Below are positions 34,483 through 44,410 of a stretch of DNA of 64,000 nt, one piece after another; the stretch's first letter is position 1, and every line of letters begins with the position of its first letter. Source of the DNA: an uncultured Thermoguttaceae bacterium (GTDB lineage Bacteria; Planctomycetota; Planctomycetia; Pirellulales; Thermoguttaceae); contig CALIRO010000009.1 of NCBI GenBank assembly GCA_938042245.1, positions 1 to 64,000 of the forward strand. The letters run 5' to 3'. Below the pieces are notes generated by a model. That model had not been told where the DNA came from. It worked only from the letters and a program-made list of their open reading frames with translations, and ran no database searches. A program made the translations under genes and the position numbers.

Positions 34483-36122
34483 AGCTCCCTGTTCGGAAAA
34501 CCCTCAGCCAATGCTCCTTCCCGAAGGGAAAAGGCTTCCGATTTCTTTCTACGGGGCAGCTCTGGGGTAGTTGGTTTGTTTCTGGGAGGCCTGGCCGATC
34601 GGCGGGCATGGTGCTGATTTTGGTTTTGGTGGTGGTAGCGCTGCTGAGTCTGGCCGCTCTGAGTTTTTCCCAGTGGATGTTAGCCGAACGGGAAGCGGCC
34701 GATCTGGCGGTGCGGCAAAGCCAGGCTCAGGCGCTGGCCGACTCGGGGATCGAAATGGCCCGGCTGTTTTTGGCTCTGGAATCGGTAGATCAGAACCAGG
34801 CCGGTGGCTGGTATGAAAATCCGGAGTACTTTCGCGCACGACTGGTTCGGGATGATACCGACCCCCGGTACCGGGGCCGGGTCAGCGTCGTTGCACCGGC
34901 GGTGGACGACATGGGGTTTCGGCAAGGGATTCGGTTCGGCCTGGAAGACGAATCCACTAAGCTGAACTTAAATACCCTGCTACTGGCGGATGAATATGCA
35001 GAAAACGGCGCCCGGCAGATTTTGATGGCCCTGCCCGGCATGACCGAAGAAATTGCCGACGCCATTCTGGATTGGATCGATCCGGACAACGAACCCCGCC
35101 AGTATGGCGCCGAGGCGGATTACTATGCCATGCTGGACCCGCCGTATCTACCGAAAAATGGACCGCTGGAATCGATCGAAGAATTGCTCCTGGTTCGGGG
35201 AGTAACGCCGGCATTGCTTTTTGGCGCTGACGCTAACCGGAATGGCATGGTCGATCCGGACGAGCCGCCCGCCGATTCCCTGGAAGGCGTGGATAATACC
35301 GATGGGGTGATGGATAGCGGCTGGTCGGCGTATCTAACTCTGTACAGCATGGAGCTGAACCTGCGTCCCGATGGGCGGCCCAAAGTCTATCTCAACCAAG
35401 ACAATATGGAACAACTTTACAAAGAGTTGGAGGAGGCCCTGGGGCCGACATATGCCACGTTTATTGTTGCCTATCGGCAGAACGGCCCTTACACGGGCAG
35501 CAGGGCTGGACAACCGGCCACAGCCGGACCACTGGATCTAAGCCGTCCGCCGAGAGTCAAACTCTCCCAGGTACTGGATTTGATCGGCGTGCGCGTGCAG
35601 GTTAGCTTCCAAGGAGACGATCGGCCTACCGTGCTGGAAAGCCCGTTTCCCGACGCCCCGGTCGTCTCGGAAGCCTACATGAAACTCCTGATGGACAATA
35701 CCACAGTAAACCCCTCCCCGTTGATTCCAGGCCGGATCAATATCAATCAGGCGCCACGGATCGTTTTGGCGGGCATTCCCGGGATGAGGCCGGAGATTTT
35801 GGAGGAAATACTGACCCGTCGGCAGAAAAACCCAGTGGATCGGCCGGAAAACCGACAGTACGAAACCTGGATCTACACCGAAGGCATTGTGAGCCTGGCG
35901 GAGATGAAGGCCCTGATGCCATTTATTACCGGCGGCGGACATGTGTTCCGGGGGCAATTTGTGGGCTATTTCGACGGCGGCGGCCCGTCGGCCCGCATCG
36001 AAGCCATTCTGGATGCCACGGTTCGACCGGCCCGAGTCCTGTTCTGGCGCAATTTAAGCCATCTGGGCCGGGGATATCCCCTCGAACTGCTGGGTATCGA
36101 ACTGGAAGCTAAGCTGTGGTAG
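34479..36122 (+). CDS. gspK: GspK-like pseudopilin
   Basis: GMVLILVLVVVALLSLAALSFSQWMLAEREAADLAVRQSQAQALADSGIEMARLFL; helix-hairpin-helix type INQAPRIVLAGIPGM region. Confidence 0.88.
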   Translation: MKLPVRKTLSQCSFPKGKGFRFLSTGQLWGSWFVSGRPGRSAGMVLILVLVVVALLSLAALSFSQWMLAEREAADLAVRQSQAQALADSGIEMARLFLALESVDQNQAGGWYENPEYFRARLVRDDTDPRYRGRVSVVAPAVDDMGFRQGIRFGLEDESTKLNLNTLLLADEYAENGARQILMALPGMTEEIADAILDWIDPDNEPRQYGAEADYYAMLDPPYLPKNGPLESIEELLLVRGVTPALLFGADANRNGMVDPDEPPADSLEGVDNTDGVMDSGWSAYLTLYSMELNLRPDGRPKVYLNQDNMEQLYKELEEALGPTYATFIVAYRQNGPYTGSRAGQPATAGPLDLSRPPRVKLSQVLDLIGVRVQVSFQGDDRPTVLESPFPDAPVVSEAYMKLLMDNTTVNPSPLIPGRININQAPRIVLAGIPGMRPEILEEILTRRQKNPVDRPENRQYETWIYTEGIVSLAEMKALMPFITGGGHVFRGQFVGYFDGGGPSARIEAILDATVRPARVLFWRNLSHLGRGYPLELLGIELEAKLW

Positions 36123-36369
36123 GCGGTTTTGCCCAGATCGCAAACTGCCTGTTCGGTGTGGAAGCGGTCTTTTTTCCACTCGGACGGGGAACAAATGGGA
36201 TTGGAAATCGCGCATGGAGGCCGTGGTGGGCGAGGTTTTTCTGTTCGGAGGGGCCTCTGTTCGGTGTTAAAATAGGAAGAAGAGGGCCCTTTCGGGGACT
36301 GCTTTCCGATGGATCGTGGCCTTGGGGATTTAACCTCCTCTGGTCTTCCGGTTTTTTTGGGATAAAGCG

Positions 36370-37830
36370 ATGAGACGGCTAGTAGGGTTAGAATGGAACG
36401 AGGAGGAGGCCCGTTTGGTGGTAGCCAGCGGGCATAAAGGGCGGGTGCTGTTTGAGCAGGCCTTTGCCGTCCCTTTGACGGAGGGCCAAGAGACCGCCGC
36501 CGGCACCCTCCCTGCTCTGGAGGCCAAAACAATTGGCCAGAAGATTGCTCAGGCAGTCTCGGAGCGTGGCTTAGGTCGGCTGGAGGTGTTGGTCGCTTTA
36601 GGCCGAAGCAGCATTGAACTTCGGCAATTGAGTCTGCCGCCTGCTCCCGATGAGGAATTGCCCAGTTTGGTACGCTTCCAGGCAGCCCGGGAATTTAATG
36701 CGTTTGAGGAGGATTGGCTTTTAGATTTTGTGCCGATTGACGAGGCGTCCGAGCAACCGCGCACGGTGTTGGCGGCGGCTATTGGACCGTCGCTGTTAGG
36801 GCAGATACAGGAGGTTTGTGCGACGGTCGGCTGGAAGCTGCGCCGGGTGGTGCTCCGGCCATGTGCGCTGGCATCGTTGGTGGCCCGGCAGCGGCCCGGC
36901 AGCGCCTATCAAGCCCGCTTGGTGGTGGACCTGCTAGGCCAGGAAGCCGATCTGACGGTCATAGTGGATCGGAAAGTGGTGTTTTTGCGCACCGCTCGAT
37001 TGTCTGGAGATCCCCTCCGGCAAGAAGAAGCGACTTCGGACCTTTTGGCGCAGATTCGGCGCACTATGGCCGCCGTGGCTAACCAATTGGAAGGCCGACG
37101 GGTAGCCGCCATTGTCCTATGTGGCGCTGGAGCTGAGTACGAACCCCTGGCCCAACTACTCGACCAGCAACTGGCCATTCCCACCGAACTGTTCCATCCG
37201 TTTGAAGGGGTGCCGGTTGGCGAGCCGCTGGCGGCCCAGTTGCCGGAACAGCCTGGCCGATATGCGCCGCTGGTGGGGATGCTTTGGGATGAGTTGCAGG
37301 GGGTGGCGCCGGCGATGGATTTTTTGCATCCACGTCGGCCTCCGGAGCCGCCCAGCCCTCGGCGGAAATGGATTCTGGCAGGCGCTGTAGGACTTTTGGG
37401 CCTATTGGGATTCTTCGGATATCAGATATACAGTAAATATCAGTTAGCTTCCCAGGTAGAAACGGTTCGGAAAACCTCCCTGAGCTTGGATCAGGCGCTG
37501 AAACAGGCCGAGGCGCAACAGAAGATGTATTCGGAGATTGCTCGGTGGAAGGAAACGGATGTTCATTGGCTGGAGGAACTCCGCCGCCTCAGCGAACGAT
37601 TTCCCCCCGCCCAACAAGCCATGGTCTTACAGATCCTGATGGGACCAGGCCGCGGAGGCGGAGCCATCCAACTGACTGGCCTGGCGGCCAAGGCCGCCGA
37701 CATCGACACGCTCGTGGAACGTCTGCAAGATGCCGCTCATTCGGTGGTGGTAACCAACCGAGCCGAAGCCTCCGGGCAGGATCATTATCGCTGGCAATTT
37801 ACTATCCAAATGACCGCCCCTCACCAATAG
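36370..37830 (+). CDS. GspL/PilM-like actin-fold assembly protein
   Basis: RRLVGLEWNEEEARLVVASGHKGRVLFEQAFAVPL..., single TM near 37.4 kb (WILAGAVGLLGLLGFFGYQIY); operon position. Confidence 0.75.
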   Translation: MRRLVGLEWNEEEARLVVASGHKGRVLFEQAFAVPLTEGQETAAGTLPALEAKTIGQKIAQAVSERGLGRLEVLVALGRSSIELRQLSLPPAPDEELPSLVRFQAAREFNAFEEDWLLDFVPIDEASEQPRTVLAAAIGPSLLGQIQEVCATVGWKLRRVVLRPCALASLVARQRPGSAYQARLVVDLLGQEADLTVIVDRKVVFLRTARLSGDPLRQEEATSDLLAQIRRTMAAVANQLEGRRVAAIVLCGAGAEYEPLAQLLDQQLAIPTELFHPFEGVPVGEPLAAQLPEQPGRYAPLVGMLWDELQGVAPAMDFLHPRRPPEPPSPRRKWILAGAVGLLGLLGFFGYQIYSKYQLASQVETVRKTSLSLDQALKQAEAQQKMYSEIARWKETDVHWLEELRRLSERFPPAQQAMVLQILMGPGRGGGAIQLTGLAAKAADIDTLVERLQDAAHSVVVTNRAEASGQDHYRWQFTIQMTAPHQ

Positions 37831-37852
37831 CCTGCTTTGTCCAGATGCACCC

Positions 37853-38887
37853 ATGACACTTCAGAAGCGGGAAAAGATCTTAGCCGTGATTGTGGCCACA
37901 GCCCTGCTGCTGGAAGTGGGCTTTATTGCAGGTCCCTTTTCCGGCCCTAGCAAAGAGGAACTGCGGCGGGAGTACACAAAGCTGTCCGAACAAGTCCAAC
38001 AAAAAGAAAAAAAGCTCCAGGGTATTCAGAAAAAAATTGGCCAAGACCTGGCCGACTGGCAGCGGCGCTCTCTGCCTGCCGATCCGAAGATCGCCCGGGC
38101 CGAGTATGAACGCTGGCTGGTCCAACGCCTCACCGAAGCCAACCTGACTGCCATTCGCGTCAAACCCAAAGAATCCACCAGCCGGCCAGGAATATATACC
38201 ACCCTTTCTGTGAACGTCAATTGCCAAGGGACGCTGAGCCAATTGGCGGCCTTTCTTTACGATTTCTATGCCTCCGGATATTTACATAAAATTAGCCAAA
38301 TGAGTTTTAAACGCCTGGAAACGAAGGATCAGTTCGAATATTTGATGACTATCGAAGGCCTCGCCCTTGTTAAAGCGGCTAGTGCCAGAGAGCTCCCTAA
38401 AGATACGAAGGTCTCTTTGCCGCTAGGCAGCCTACAAAAGTACCAACAGGCGCTGGTGCGTCGCTGGATGGAGGCAGAGCGGTATGTGGAGGCAGTAGGG
38501 GTTTTTACGCCGTATCTGCCTCCGCCGCCGCGGGTGGTGGAGCAAGCGGTCCGGCCCAGCCCGCCGCCTCCACCACCTCCCCCGCCGCCGCCTCCCCCGC
38601 CGCCATTCGACCATGCCAAATACGCCTTTTTGACAGCCATTACGGAAGTGGCTGGTCGGCCTCAAGCCTGGATCCACGCCCGCACCACAGGGCAAACCTA
38701 TTATTTGCAGGAAGGCGACCCCATCCAGATCGGCTCGATCAAAGGTACGATTGGCCCGATTGACCTGAACAACCGTATCATCAAAATCCTTGTTAATGGC
38801 CGGAGCTATCCGGTCCGCCCAGGCCAAACTCTTTATGAAGCCATCAACGGCAGCGCTTCGGCTGCGACGGCCAGCGCCGGTGGCTAA
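37853..38887 (+). CDS. GspM/PilO-like protein with polyproline linker and GspC/PilP-like C-terminal domain
   Basis: KREKILAVIVATALLLEVGFIAGPF TM plus coiled coil; (Pro)15 run; C-terminal TTGQTYYLQEGDPIQIGSIKGTIGPIDLNNRIIKILVNGRSYPVRPGQ. Confidence 0.65.
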   Translation: MTLQKREKILAVIVATALLLEVGFIAGPFSGPSKEELRREYTKLSEQVQQKEKKLQGIQKKIGQDLADWQRRSLPADPKIARAEYERWLVQRLTEANLTAIRVKPKESTSRPGIYTTLSVNVNCQGTLSQLAAFLYDFYASGYLHKISQMSFKRLETKDQFEYLMTIEGLALVKAASARELPKDTKVSLPLGSLQKYQQALVRRWMEAERYVEAVGVFTPYLPPPPRVVEQAVRPSPPPPPPPPPPPPPPPFDHAKYAFLTAITEVAGRPQAWIHARTTGQTYYLQEGDPIQIGSIKGTIGPIDLNNRIIKILVNGRSYPVRPGQTLYEAINGSASAATASAGG

Positions 38888-38987
38888 GCACCAAACTCCT
38901 CGTGAAAGATTACCTCACCGAGGCCAACCATCAGAGAGCCTTTAGCCGGGGGCAATAGGAGTTGGATTGGCTGTCTCCGGCACCTTC

Positions 38988-40631
38988 TTATCGGAGGAGC
39001 GGCTGGGCTATGGAGCGGAGCCGTTCGGTTTGCCGTCGGAGCGCTTCCTCCGGCTGCTCCGAGAGAACTCTTTCCAATTCGTGCAAGATAGCGGGGTCTT
39101 TAGTGGTGGCCAGCAGGGTGATGGCCGCTGAACGTACCTCGGGATCCGGATCCCGGCATAACCAAAATAGCCAAGCTACCGGTTCCACCCCTAGCAGAGA
39201 AGGCAATCGCCGGACCACTTCTAAACGCACCTGAGGATTAGGATCGGATAATTGCTGCGCCAGTGGTATGGACACTTGTCCCAATCCCCGGCGGGCCAAT
39301 TCCGCTTGTACTACCTTCTGCTCCGGTCCGGCACTGGCCCCCAATAGCCGAAGCAACTCTCGAACATCCTTTTCCCGAAGCTCCTCCGGCGCCACAGAAC
39401 CGTTGCCATCGAGTAGGACCGACGCGCGGTTGGACCATGCCGGGGTTGCCAGGCTATCTGAGTAGTGGTTGCCGCTGGGATGTTCCGATCCATGTGAGGA
39501 AGAACCAGTTTGCCCATCTTCCTGCTTCAAGGGGCTAGGCTGCCCTGGTCCGGAGGCCGAGGGGGTTTGGCCTCCTATGGCTGCTATTTCCGCTCCCCAT
39601 TTTTCCCCACCACCAAGATCCGACAACCGAACCGACCGGTTTAGCCGAGGTTTGCTGCTGTCCAACGTTTCCCCGCCTGTAGAAGAGGTATTGTGGCCCG
39701 ATCCCTGGGGAAAGTCTCCCAGTTCCGAGGGTTCTCGAATCCGCAGGATCGGTCCCGATCCGAAGGAAGGCCCAGAAGGCATTGTGTGGAGGGGTCTCTG
39801 GTGGGGTTGTTGGTCAGGTACCTGGAGGTTCTGGCCTCCCCCAGAGGGCAAACTGCGAACCTCTTCTCCGGAAAGCCTTTCCACTGGCAGGCCGCCTCCG
39901 GGCCACCGAAACCCCTCTAGGGGATTAAGAAGATCCTTACGGCCAGCGGGGTTTTCGGAACCTCCCGATTCAGGGGGCTTTTGCTGAGAGAAAGACAACC
40001 CAGCTCCCCCCTGGAAACCTCTGCCAAGTTGCTCCAAATCTCTTAGCACCTTTTCGCAGGCTCTGATCATCTGGAGCCGCTCGGGGGAACCTTCTGGAGG
40101 ATGCCAGGCCAGGACCCACTCGGCCAATTGCCGAGCAGTTTGCCAGGAATGCGGAGGAAGGTTCTTTGCGTGGCTAGCCAGGGCATCGGCCAGTACCGAT
40201 AAGGTTTCACAGACCTGATGCCAAGATTGATTTTCTGCCTGCTGCAGGAGGTATTGGAGCTGTTTTTTGGCAGCTTCGGCTACCTCTAGCCGGGGGTCAC
40301 AAAGCCCCTCCACTAAAAGGGGAATAGAAGCAGGAGTGTGAGGAGCTAATTGATGGAGGACCTGAATGGCTTCTTCTGGAGGGAGAGTAGGCAATTGAGA
40401 TTGGCATCGGGAAATAATCCATTTTGTCCAATCTATCCAAATTGCCAACCAAGTTAGCCCAATGCTTGCCCCCAAAATCGTTCCCCCCACCAAAAACCGA
40501 GAAAAAAGCAAACGCCTTTTCCTTGGAGGGGATTTTCCCTCGGCGAATGGGGTTCGGGAAAAAGTTGCAAAGGTCAACTTCGGCATCCCAGGAAGACTTG
40601 AAAAGCCCAAAAGAGCTTCCAGGGGCAGCAT
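38988..40631 (-). CDS. HEAT-repeat-like membrane-anchored protein
   Basis: N-terminal TM (FLVGGTILGASIGLTWLAIWI) and HEAT-like blocks (PNPQVRLEVVRRLPSLLGVEPVAWLFWLCRDPDPEVRSAAITLLATTKDPAILHELERVL). Confidence 0.6.
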   Translation of the reverse strand: MLPLEALLGFSSLPGMPKLTFATFSRTPFAEGKSPPRKRRLLFSRFLVGGTILGASIGLTWLAIWIDWTKWIISRCQSQLPTLPPEEAIQVLHQLAPHTPASIPLLVEGLCDPRLEVAEAAKKQLQYLLQQAENQSWHQVCETLSVLADALASHAKNLPPHSWQTARQLAEWVLAWHPPEGSPERLQMIRACEKVLRDLEQLGRGFQGGAGLSFSQQKPPESGGSENPAGRKDLLNPLEGFRWPGGGLPVERLSGEEVRSLPSGGGQNLQVPDQQPHQRPLHTMPSGPSFGSGPILRIREPSELGDFPQGSGHNTSSTGGETLDSSKPRLNRSVRLSDLGGGEKWGAEIAAIGGQTPSASGPGQPSPLKQEDGQTGSSSHGSEHPSGNHYSDSLATPAWSNRASVLLDGNGSVAPEELREKDVRELLRLLGASAGPEQKVVQAELARRGLGQVSIPLAQQLSDPNPQVRLEVVRRLPSLLGVEPVAWLFWLCRDPDPEVRSAAITLLATTKDPAILHELERVLSEQPEEALRRQTERLRSIAQPLLR

Positions 40632-40778
40632 TTTTGAAGGGGGTATACTAGCAATTCCGAAGGGGGGCCTCGGAACTGGCTTGGCTCAGGAGTTGGAAAC
40701 CCCCCACACTCCCACAACTAACTTGGTGCTGGGATTGTCCAGAAAACAGGCTCTGCAGACAAGAGGAACTTAAACCAC

Positions 40779-40796
40779 CGGGGCGTGCTCGCCCCG
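40779..40796. terminator. Perfect hairpin CGGGGCG-TGCT-CGCCCCG followed by TTTAA
   Basis: 7-bp GC stem, outer TTAAAC/GTTTAA complementarity; downstream of no plus-strand gene, between two minus-strand genes. Confidence 0.45.
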
Positions 40797-40875
40797 TTTA
40801 ACCACGTTTGCTCACTTTAGCAGGATGGGAAACCAAGGGTTTTTAGGAAGCCCACGGACAGACAGGCGGGTTTTT

Positions 40876-41220
40876 TTATCCCTGTTGGGACATCTGTTTG
40901 CGATACTGGGCGATTTGGACTTGGCGGGCCTGGAACATGGCCTGTTCCGCTTCGGGCAGTCGGCCTGCCTTCTGACAGATGAGGCTCAACGCCACATAGC
41001 TAAACGGGTCTTCCGGTTCGAGCTGGCAAAGTTTTTCGGCATGTTCCACCGCCTCGTCATACCGAGCTAGTTTTCCATAAAAGACACTCAAGGCGGCATG
41101 AGCCAGGCCATAGTTGGGGTCTTGCTCCAGAAGCTCCTGGAGCTTTTGGATAGCGGCTTCAATTTGGCCGGCTTCTTGCAGCCGAATCGCCTCGTCGTAC
41201 ATTTCCACGTTATTAGGCAT
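40876..41220 (-). CDS. Small TPR-repeat protein
   Basis: AGQIEAAIQKLQELLEQDPNYGLAHAALSVFYGKLARYDEAVEHAEKLCQLEPEDPFSYVALSLICQKAG. Confidence 0.85.
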   Translation of the reverse strand: MPNNVEMYDEAIRLQEAGQIEAAIQKLQELLEQDPNYGLAHAALSVFYGKLARYDEAVEHAEKLCQLEPEDPFSYVALSLICQKAGRLPEAEQAMFQARQVQIAQYRKQMSQQG

Positions 41221-41452
41221 GATAAGCTCCAAAAACAAAGATAGGTAATTTAGGAGATTTAGGAAAATTGCTTCGGCTCGGAAAGCCTTCTCGGACGGAC
41301 TGACTTCATCCTGTTTCAGTCTAAACAGAAACCCCCTGCTCGACCAGCCCCCTGCCCAGCTTTTTTAAAACCGACTCGGCTCCATCCACCCATGCAACCC
41401 GGCCCCTCCAGGCTCCGATTTGCAGAGGGGTGATCCCCCACCAGGAGCCACC

Positions 41453-41575
41453 CTCTAACAGACAGCGGGATATAGCTGAGTCTGTGCAGACTGAAGTCGG
41501 ATGCCGTCTGACAGACGACGGTACAATCACCGTCTAACAGGCGGTCTGATAACAGGCGGTCTGACAAACGACGTC
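41453..41575. repeat. Cluster of short GTCTG(N)CAGAC-type palindromes
   Basis: TCTAACAGAC, AGTCTGTGCAGACT, CGTCTGACAGACG, CGTCTAACAGGCG, GGTCTGATAACAGGCG and GGTCTGACAAACGACG in succession. Confidence 0.6.
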
Positions 41576-41796
41576 CAAATGTGCCTGGCGATACAGGCCA
41601 AAGCCTGCGAAGCTCCTGAAAAAAACCGTATTTTAGAGAAACCTGGTAAAACAGGATCAATCCGCTTGGCTTGCATATCCGATACAAGTTGTAGGCCTGT
41701 TTTGGAGTGCGAACCGGAGCAGGCTCACGGCCACGTGCCGATGGCCGTCAAGGCGTTTCGCCCGGGAAATCCTTTCTGCAAGCAAGGTGGTTTTCT

Positions 41797-42675
41797 GTGA
41801 ATACTCTTCATCTAAGTGTGATTAGTCCAGAGGCCCAGATTGGGCAAGGGGTCGAAATCGGACCGTTCTGTGTGATTGAGTCGGATGTGGTGATTGGGGA
41901 TCGATGCCGATTGGCTGCCGGAGTAGTCGTTCGCAGCGGGACCCGAATCGGGCCGGACAACGGCATCTTTGAAGGGGCCGTGTTAGGAGGCCTGCCCCAG
42001 CATGTCCGGATTCCGGAAAAACCTGGATTGGTCATTATTGGCGCCGGCAATGTGATCCGGGAACATGTCACGGTGCATCGATCCCTGTATAACTCGGAAG
42101 CTACCCGCATCGGCGACAATAACCTGCTGATGGTCAATGTGCATGTGGCCCATGATTGTCAGTTGGGGTCTAATCTGGTGGTGGCTAACAATACGATGTT
42201 GGCTGGGCATATTGAAGTGGCCGATCGGGCGTATCTATCTGGGGCGGTAGCAGTGCACCAGTTTTGTCGGATTGGCGCCTATGCGATGGTGGGCGGACAG
42301 GCCCATATCACTCAGGATGTGCCGCCGTATGTTACGGTGGATGGGCTGAGCAGTCGAGTGGTCGGGCTAAATGTTGTGGGGTTACGCCGGGCCGGTTTCA
42401 GTTCCGAGGAGATTCTTCAGCTCAAAAAGGCTTATCGGGTCATTTATCGAAGCGGTCTTCGATGGGAGGAGATCTTGGAGGTTCTTCGGAGCGAATTTGC
42501 GGAGGGACCGGCGGCATTGTTCTATCCGTTTCTGGTCCGGAGCAAACGGGGCATTGTTTCTGAGCGGCGTCCGCCCGCCGGAGTTACCTTAAAGCTGGTG
42601 CGGCCCGGTGAGGAAGACCAGCTAGAGAGCTTTTCCATCCAGGAGCTGCCCAGCCGTCAAGCCGCCGCCGGGTAA
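41797..42675 (+). CDS. lpxA: Acyl-ACP--UDP-N-acetylglucosamine O-acyltransferase LpxA
   Basis: GTG start in frame; SPEAQIGQGVEIGPFCVIESDVVIGDRCRLAAGVVV hexapeptide repeats, VIGAGNVIREHVTVHR, NLLMVNVHVAHDCQLGSNLVVANN. Confidence 0.92.
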   Translation: MNTLHLSVISPEAQIGQGVEIGPFCVIESDVVIGDRCRLAAGVVVRSGTRIGPDNGIFEGAVLGGLPQHVRIPEKPGLVIIGAGNVIREHVTVHRSLYNSEATRIGDNNLLMVNVHVAHDCQLGSNLVVANNTMLAGHIEVADRAYLSGAVAVHQFCRIGAYAMVGGQAHITQDVPPYVTVDGLSSRVVGLNVVGLRRAGFSSEEILQLKKAYRVIYRSGLRWEEILEVLRSEFAEGPAALFYPFLVRSKRGIVSERRPPAGVTLKLVRPGEEDQLESFSIQELPSRQAAAG

Positions 42676-42758
42676 ATACGCGCCTTCTGTCGCCCGCTAA
42701 GTGCGATGGCCGATGGATTCGATAGCGAACCAGGCTACCCCCAGAGGGTTCCAGTGGT

Positions 42759-44138
42759 TCAGTCCCCGACCGGCAGTTGAGCTAGGGCGGCCTCGATCCG
42801 CTCCTGGGGATATTCATAATCTTCTAATTGGTCGGCCAGGTATTTTTCGTAGGATCCTAGATCACACAGGCCGTGGCCGCTCAGGTTGAACAAAATGCAC
42901 TCCTGTTGGCCGGTTTCTCGGCAACGGAGAGCCTCCAGAATGGCAGCTCGAATGGCATGGCAGGTTTCCGGGGCAGGAATGATGCCTTCGGTGGCGGCGA
43001 ACAGTCGGCCCGCCTCGAAACATTCTCGTTGGTGCAATGCGACCACTTCCACCCAGCCGAGCTTGACCGCCAAACTGACCATCGGCGCCATGCCATGATA
43101 GCGGAGGCCGCCGGCATGGATTCCTGGCGGCACAAAGCTATGACCCAACGTATGCATCTTCAGTAGCGGCGTCTGTCCCGCCGTATCGCCGAAATCATAC
43201 CGATATTGGCCCCGGGTAAGCGTGGGGCAGGCCCGGGGTTCCACCGCTATCAGCCGCATCGGACGACCTGCCAACTTATGCCGCAAAAACGGAAATGCTA
43301 ACCCGGCAAAATTGCTTCCGCCGCCCACACAGCCGATAATCACATCCGGCCAATCGCCCCACTGTTCCATCTGCTTTTCCGCTTCCAAGCCGATGACCGT
43401 TTGGTGCAGCATTACATGGTTGAGCACGCTGCCCAGGGAATATCGGCAGTCGGGATTGCGCAGTGCGGACTCGACGGCTTCGCTGATAGCAATGCCAAGA
43501 CTTCCTGGGCAATCGGGATCGGCAGCCAGGATTTTTCGGCCCGATTCGGTTTCCGGCGAAGGGCTGGGCACGACCCGGGCGCCCCACAGTTGCATCATCG
43601 TACGTCGGTAGGGCTTCTGCTCATAGCTGACCCGCACCATATAGACCGTGCAGTCCAGGCCAAACAGCCGACAAGCCATCGCCAGGGAACTTCCCCACTG
43701 GCCTGCTCCGGTTTCGGTGCTCAGGCGACGAATGCCTTCGATTTTGTTGTAGTAGGCCTGTGCCACGGCGGTGTTGGGTTTATGGCTGCCGGGCGGACTG
43801 ACGCTTTCGTCTTTGAAATAGATGCGGGCAGGCGTTTTCAATTCCTTTTCCAAGTTCCGGGCACGCACCAGGGGCGTTGGCCGCCAGAGGCTCAGCACCT
43901 CCCGGACCGGATCCGGAATCTCGATCCAACGATTCCGAGAAATCTCCTGGGCGATCAGGCCGCGGGGAAAGATCGGCTCCAACTGCTCGGGCCGAAGCGG
44001 CTGTTTGGTAACCGGATGAATCGGTGGGGGCAACGGCTCCGGTAAATCGGCCTGAAGATTATACCACTGTTCCGGCAGCTCCGTTTGCCCTAAAAAAATC
44101 CGCCGCACCGAAAAACTGCTCTTTTCGTTCCTCTGCAT
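42759..44138 (-). CDS. trpB2: TrpB-like PLP-dependent enzyme (TrpB2 type)
   Basis: [76 protein letters not shown]. Confidence 0.9.
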   Translation of the reverse strand: MQRNEKSSFSVRRIFLGQTELPEQWYNLQADLPEPLPPPIHPVTKQPLRPEQLEPIFPRGLIAQEISRNRWIEIPDPVREVLSLWRPTPLVRARNLEKELKTPARIYFKDESVSPPGSHKPNTAVAQAYYNKIEGIRRLSTETGAGQWGSSLAMACRLFGLDCTVYMVRVSYEQKPYRRTMMQLWGARVVPSPSPETESGRKILAADPDCPGSLGIAISEAVESALRNPDCRYSLGSVLNHVMLHQTVIGLEAEKQMEQWGDWPDVIIGCVGGGSNFAGLAFPFLRHKLAGRPMRLIAVEPRACPTLTRGQYRYDFGDTAGQTPLLKMHTLGHSFVPPGIHAGGLRYHGMAPMVSLAVKLGWVEVVALHQRECFEAGRLFAATEGIIPAPETCHAIRAAILEALRCRETGQQECILFNLSGHGLCDLGSYEKYLADQLEDYEYPQERIEAALAQLPVGD

Positions 44139-44410
44139 GGCCTGCTCCGGAAATGCGTACTAGATTGCTCCAATGGAATCAAGATGCTCCAACAAAAAAG
44201 AAACTACCAAAAGGTTCCACTAGCTCCCTCTAGGAGACTGGATGAGGAAAGGTCGGCTTGGTAGAAGCCCTAGGAAGCGGGTTGGTGTATATCCCATGGC
44301 TTCGGTCGTTTCGATTTCTTGGCCAATAAGAATTCCTAGATTATAATAGCCTCCGGAAAATACAGAAGATGTGTCCGTCGGAAATTCCTGGGTAAAAGGA
44401 GGCGGGGAGC

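Noticed and set aside
33016-34511. Long minus-strand ORFs opposite gspJ
   Set aside because: Shadow ORFs caused by high GC and the Gly-rich repeat; no motifs.
41316-41687. 123-aa minus-strand ORF
   Set aside because: Runs through the palindromic repeat cluster (GRRLSDRLLSDRLLDGD); likely non-coding.
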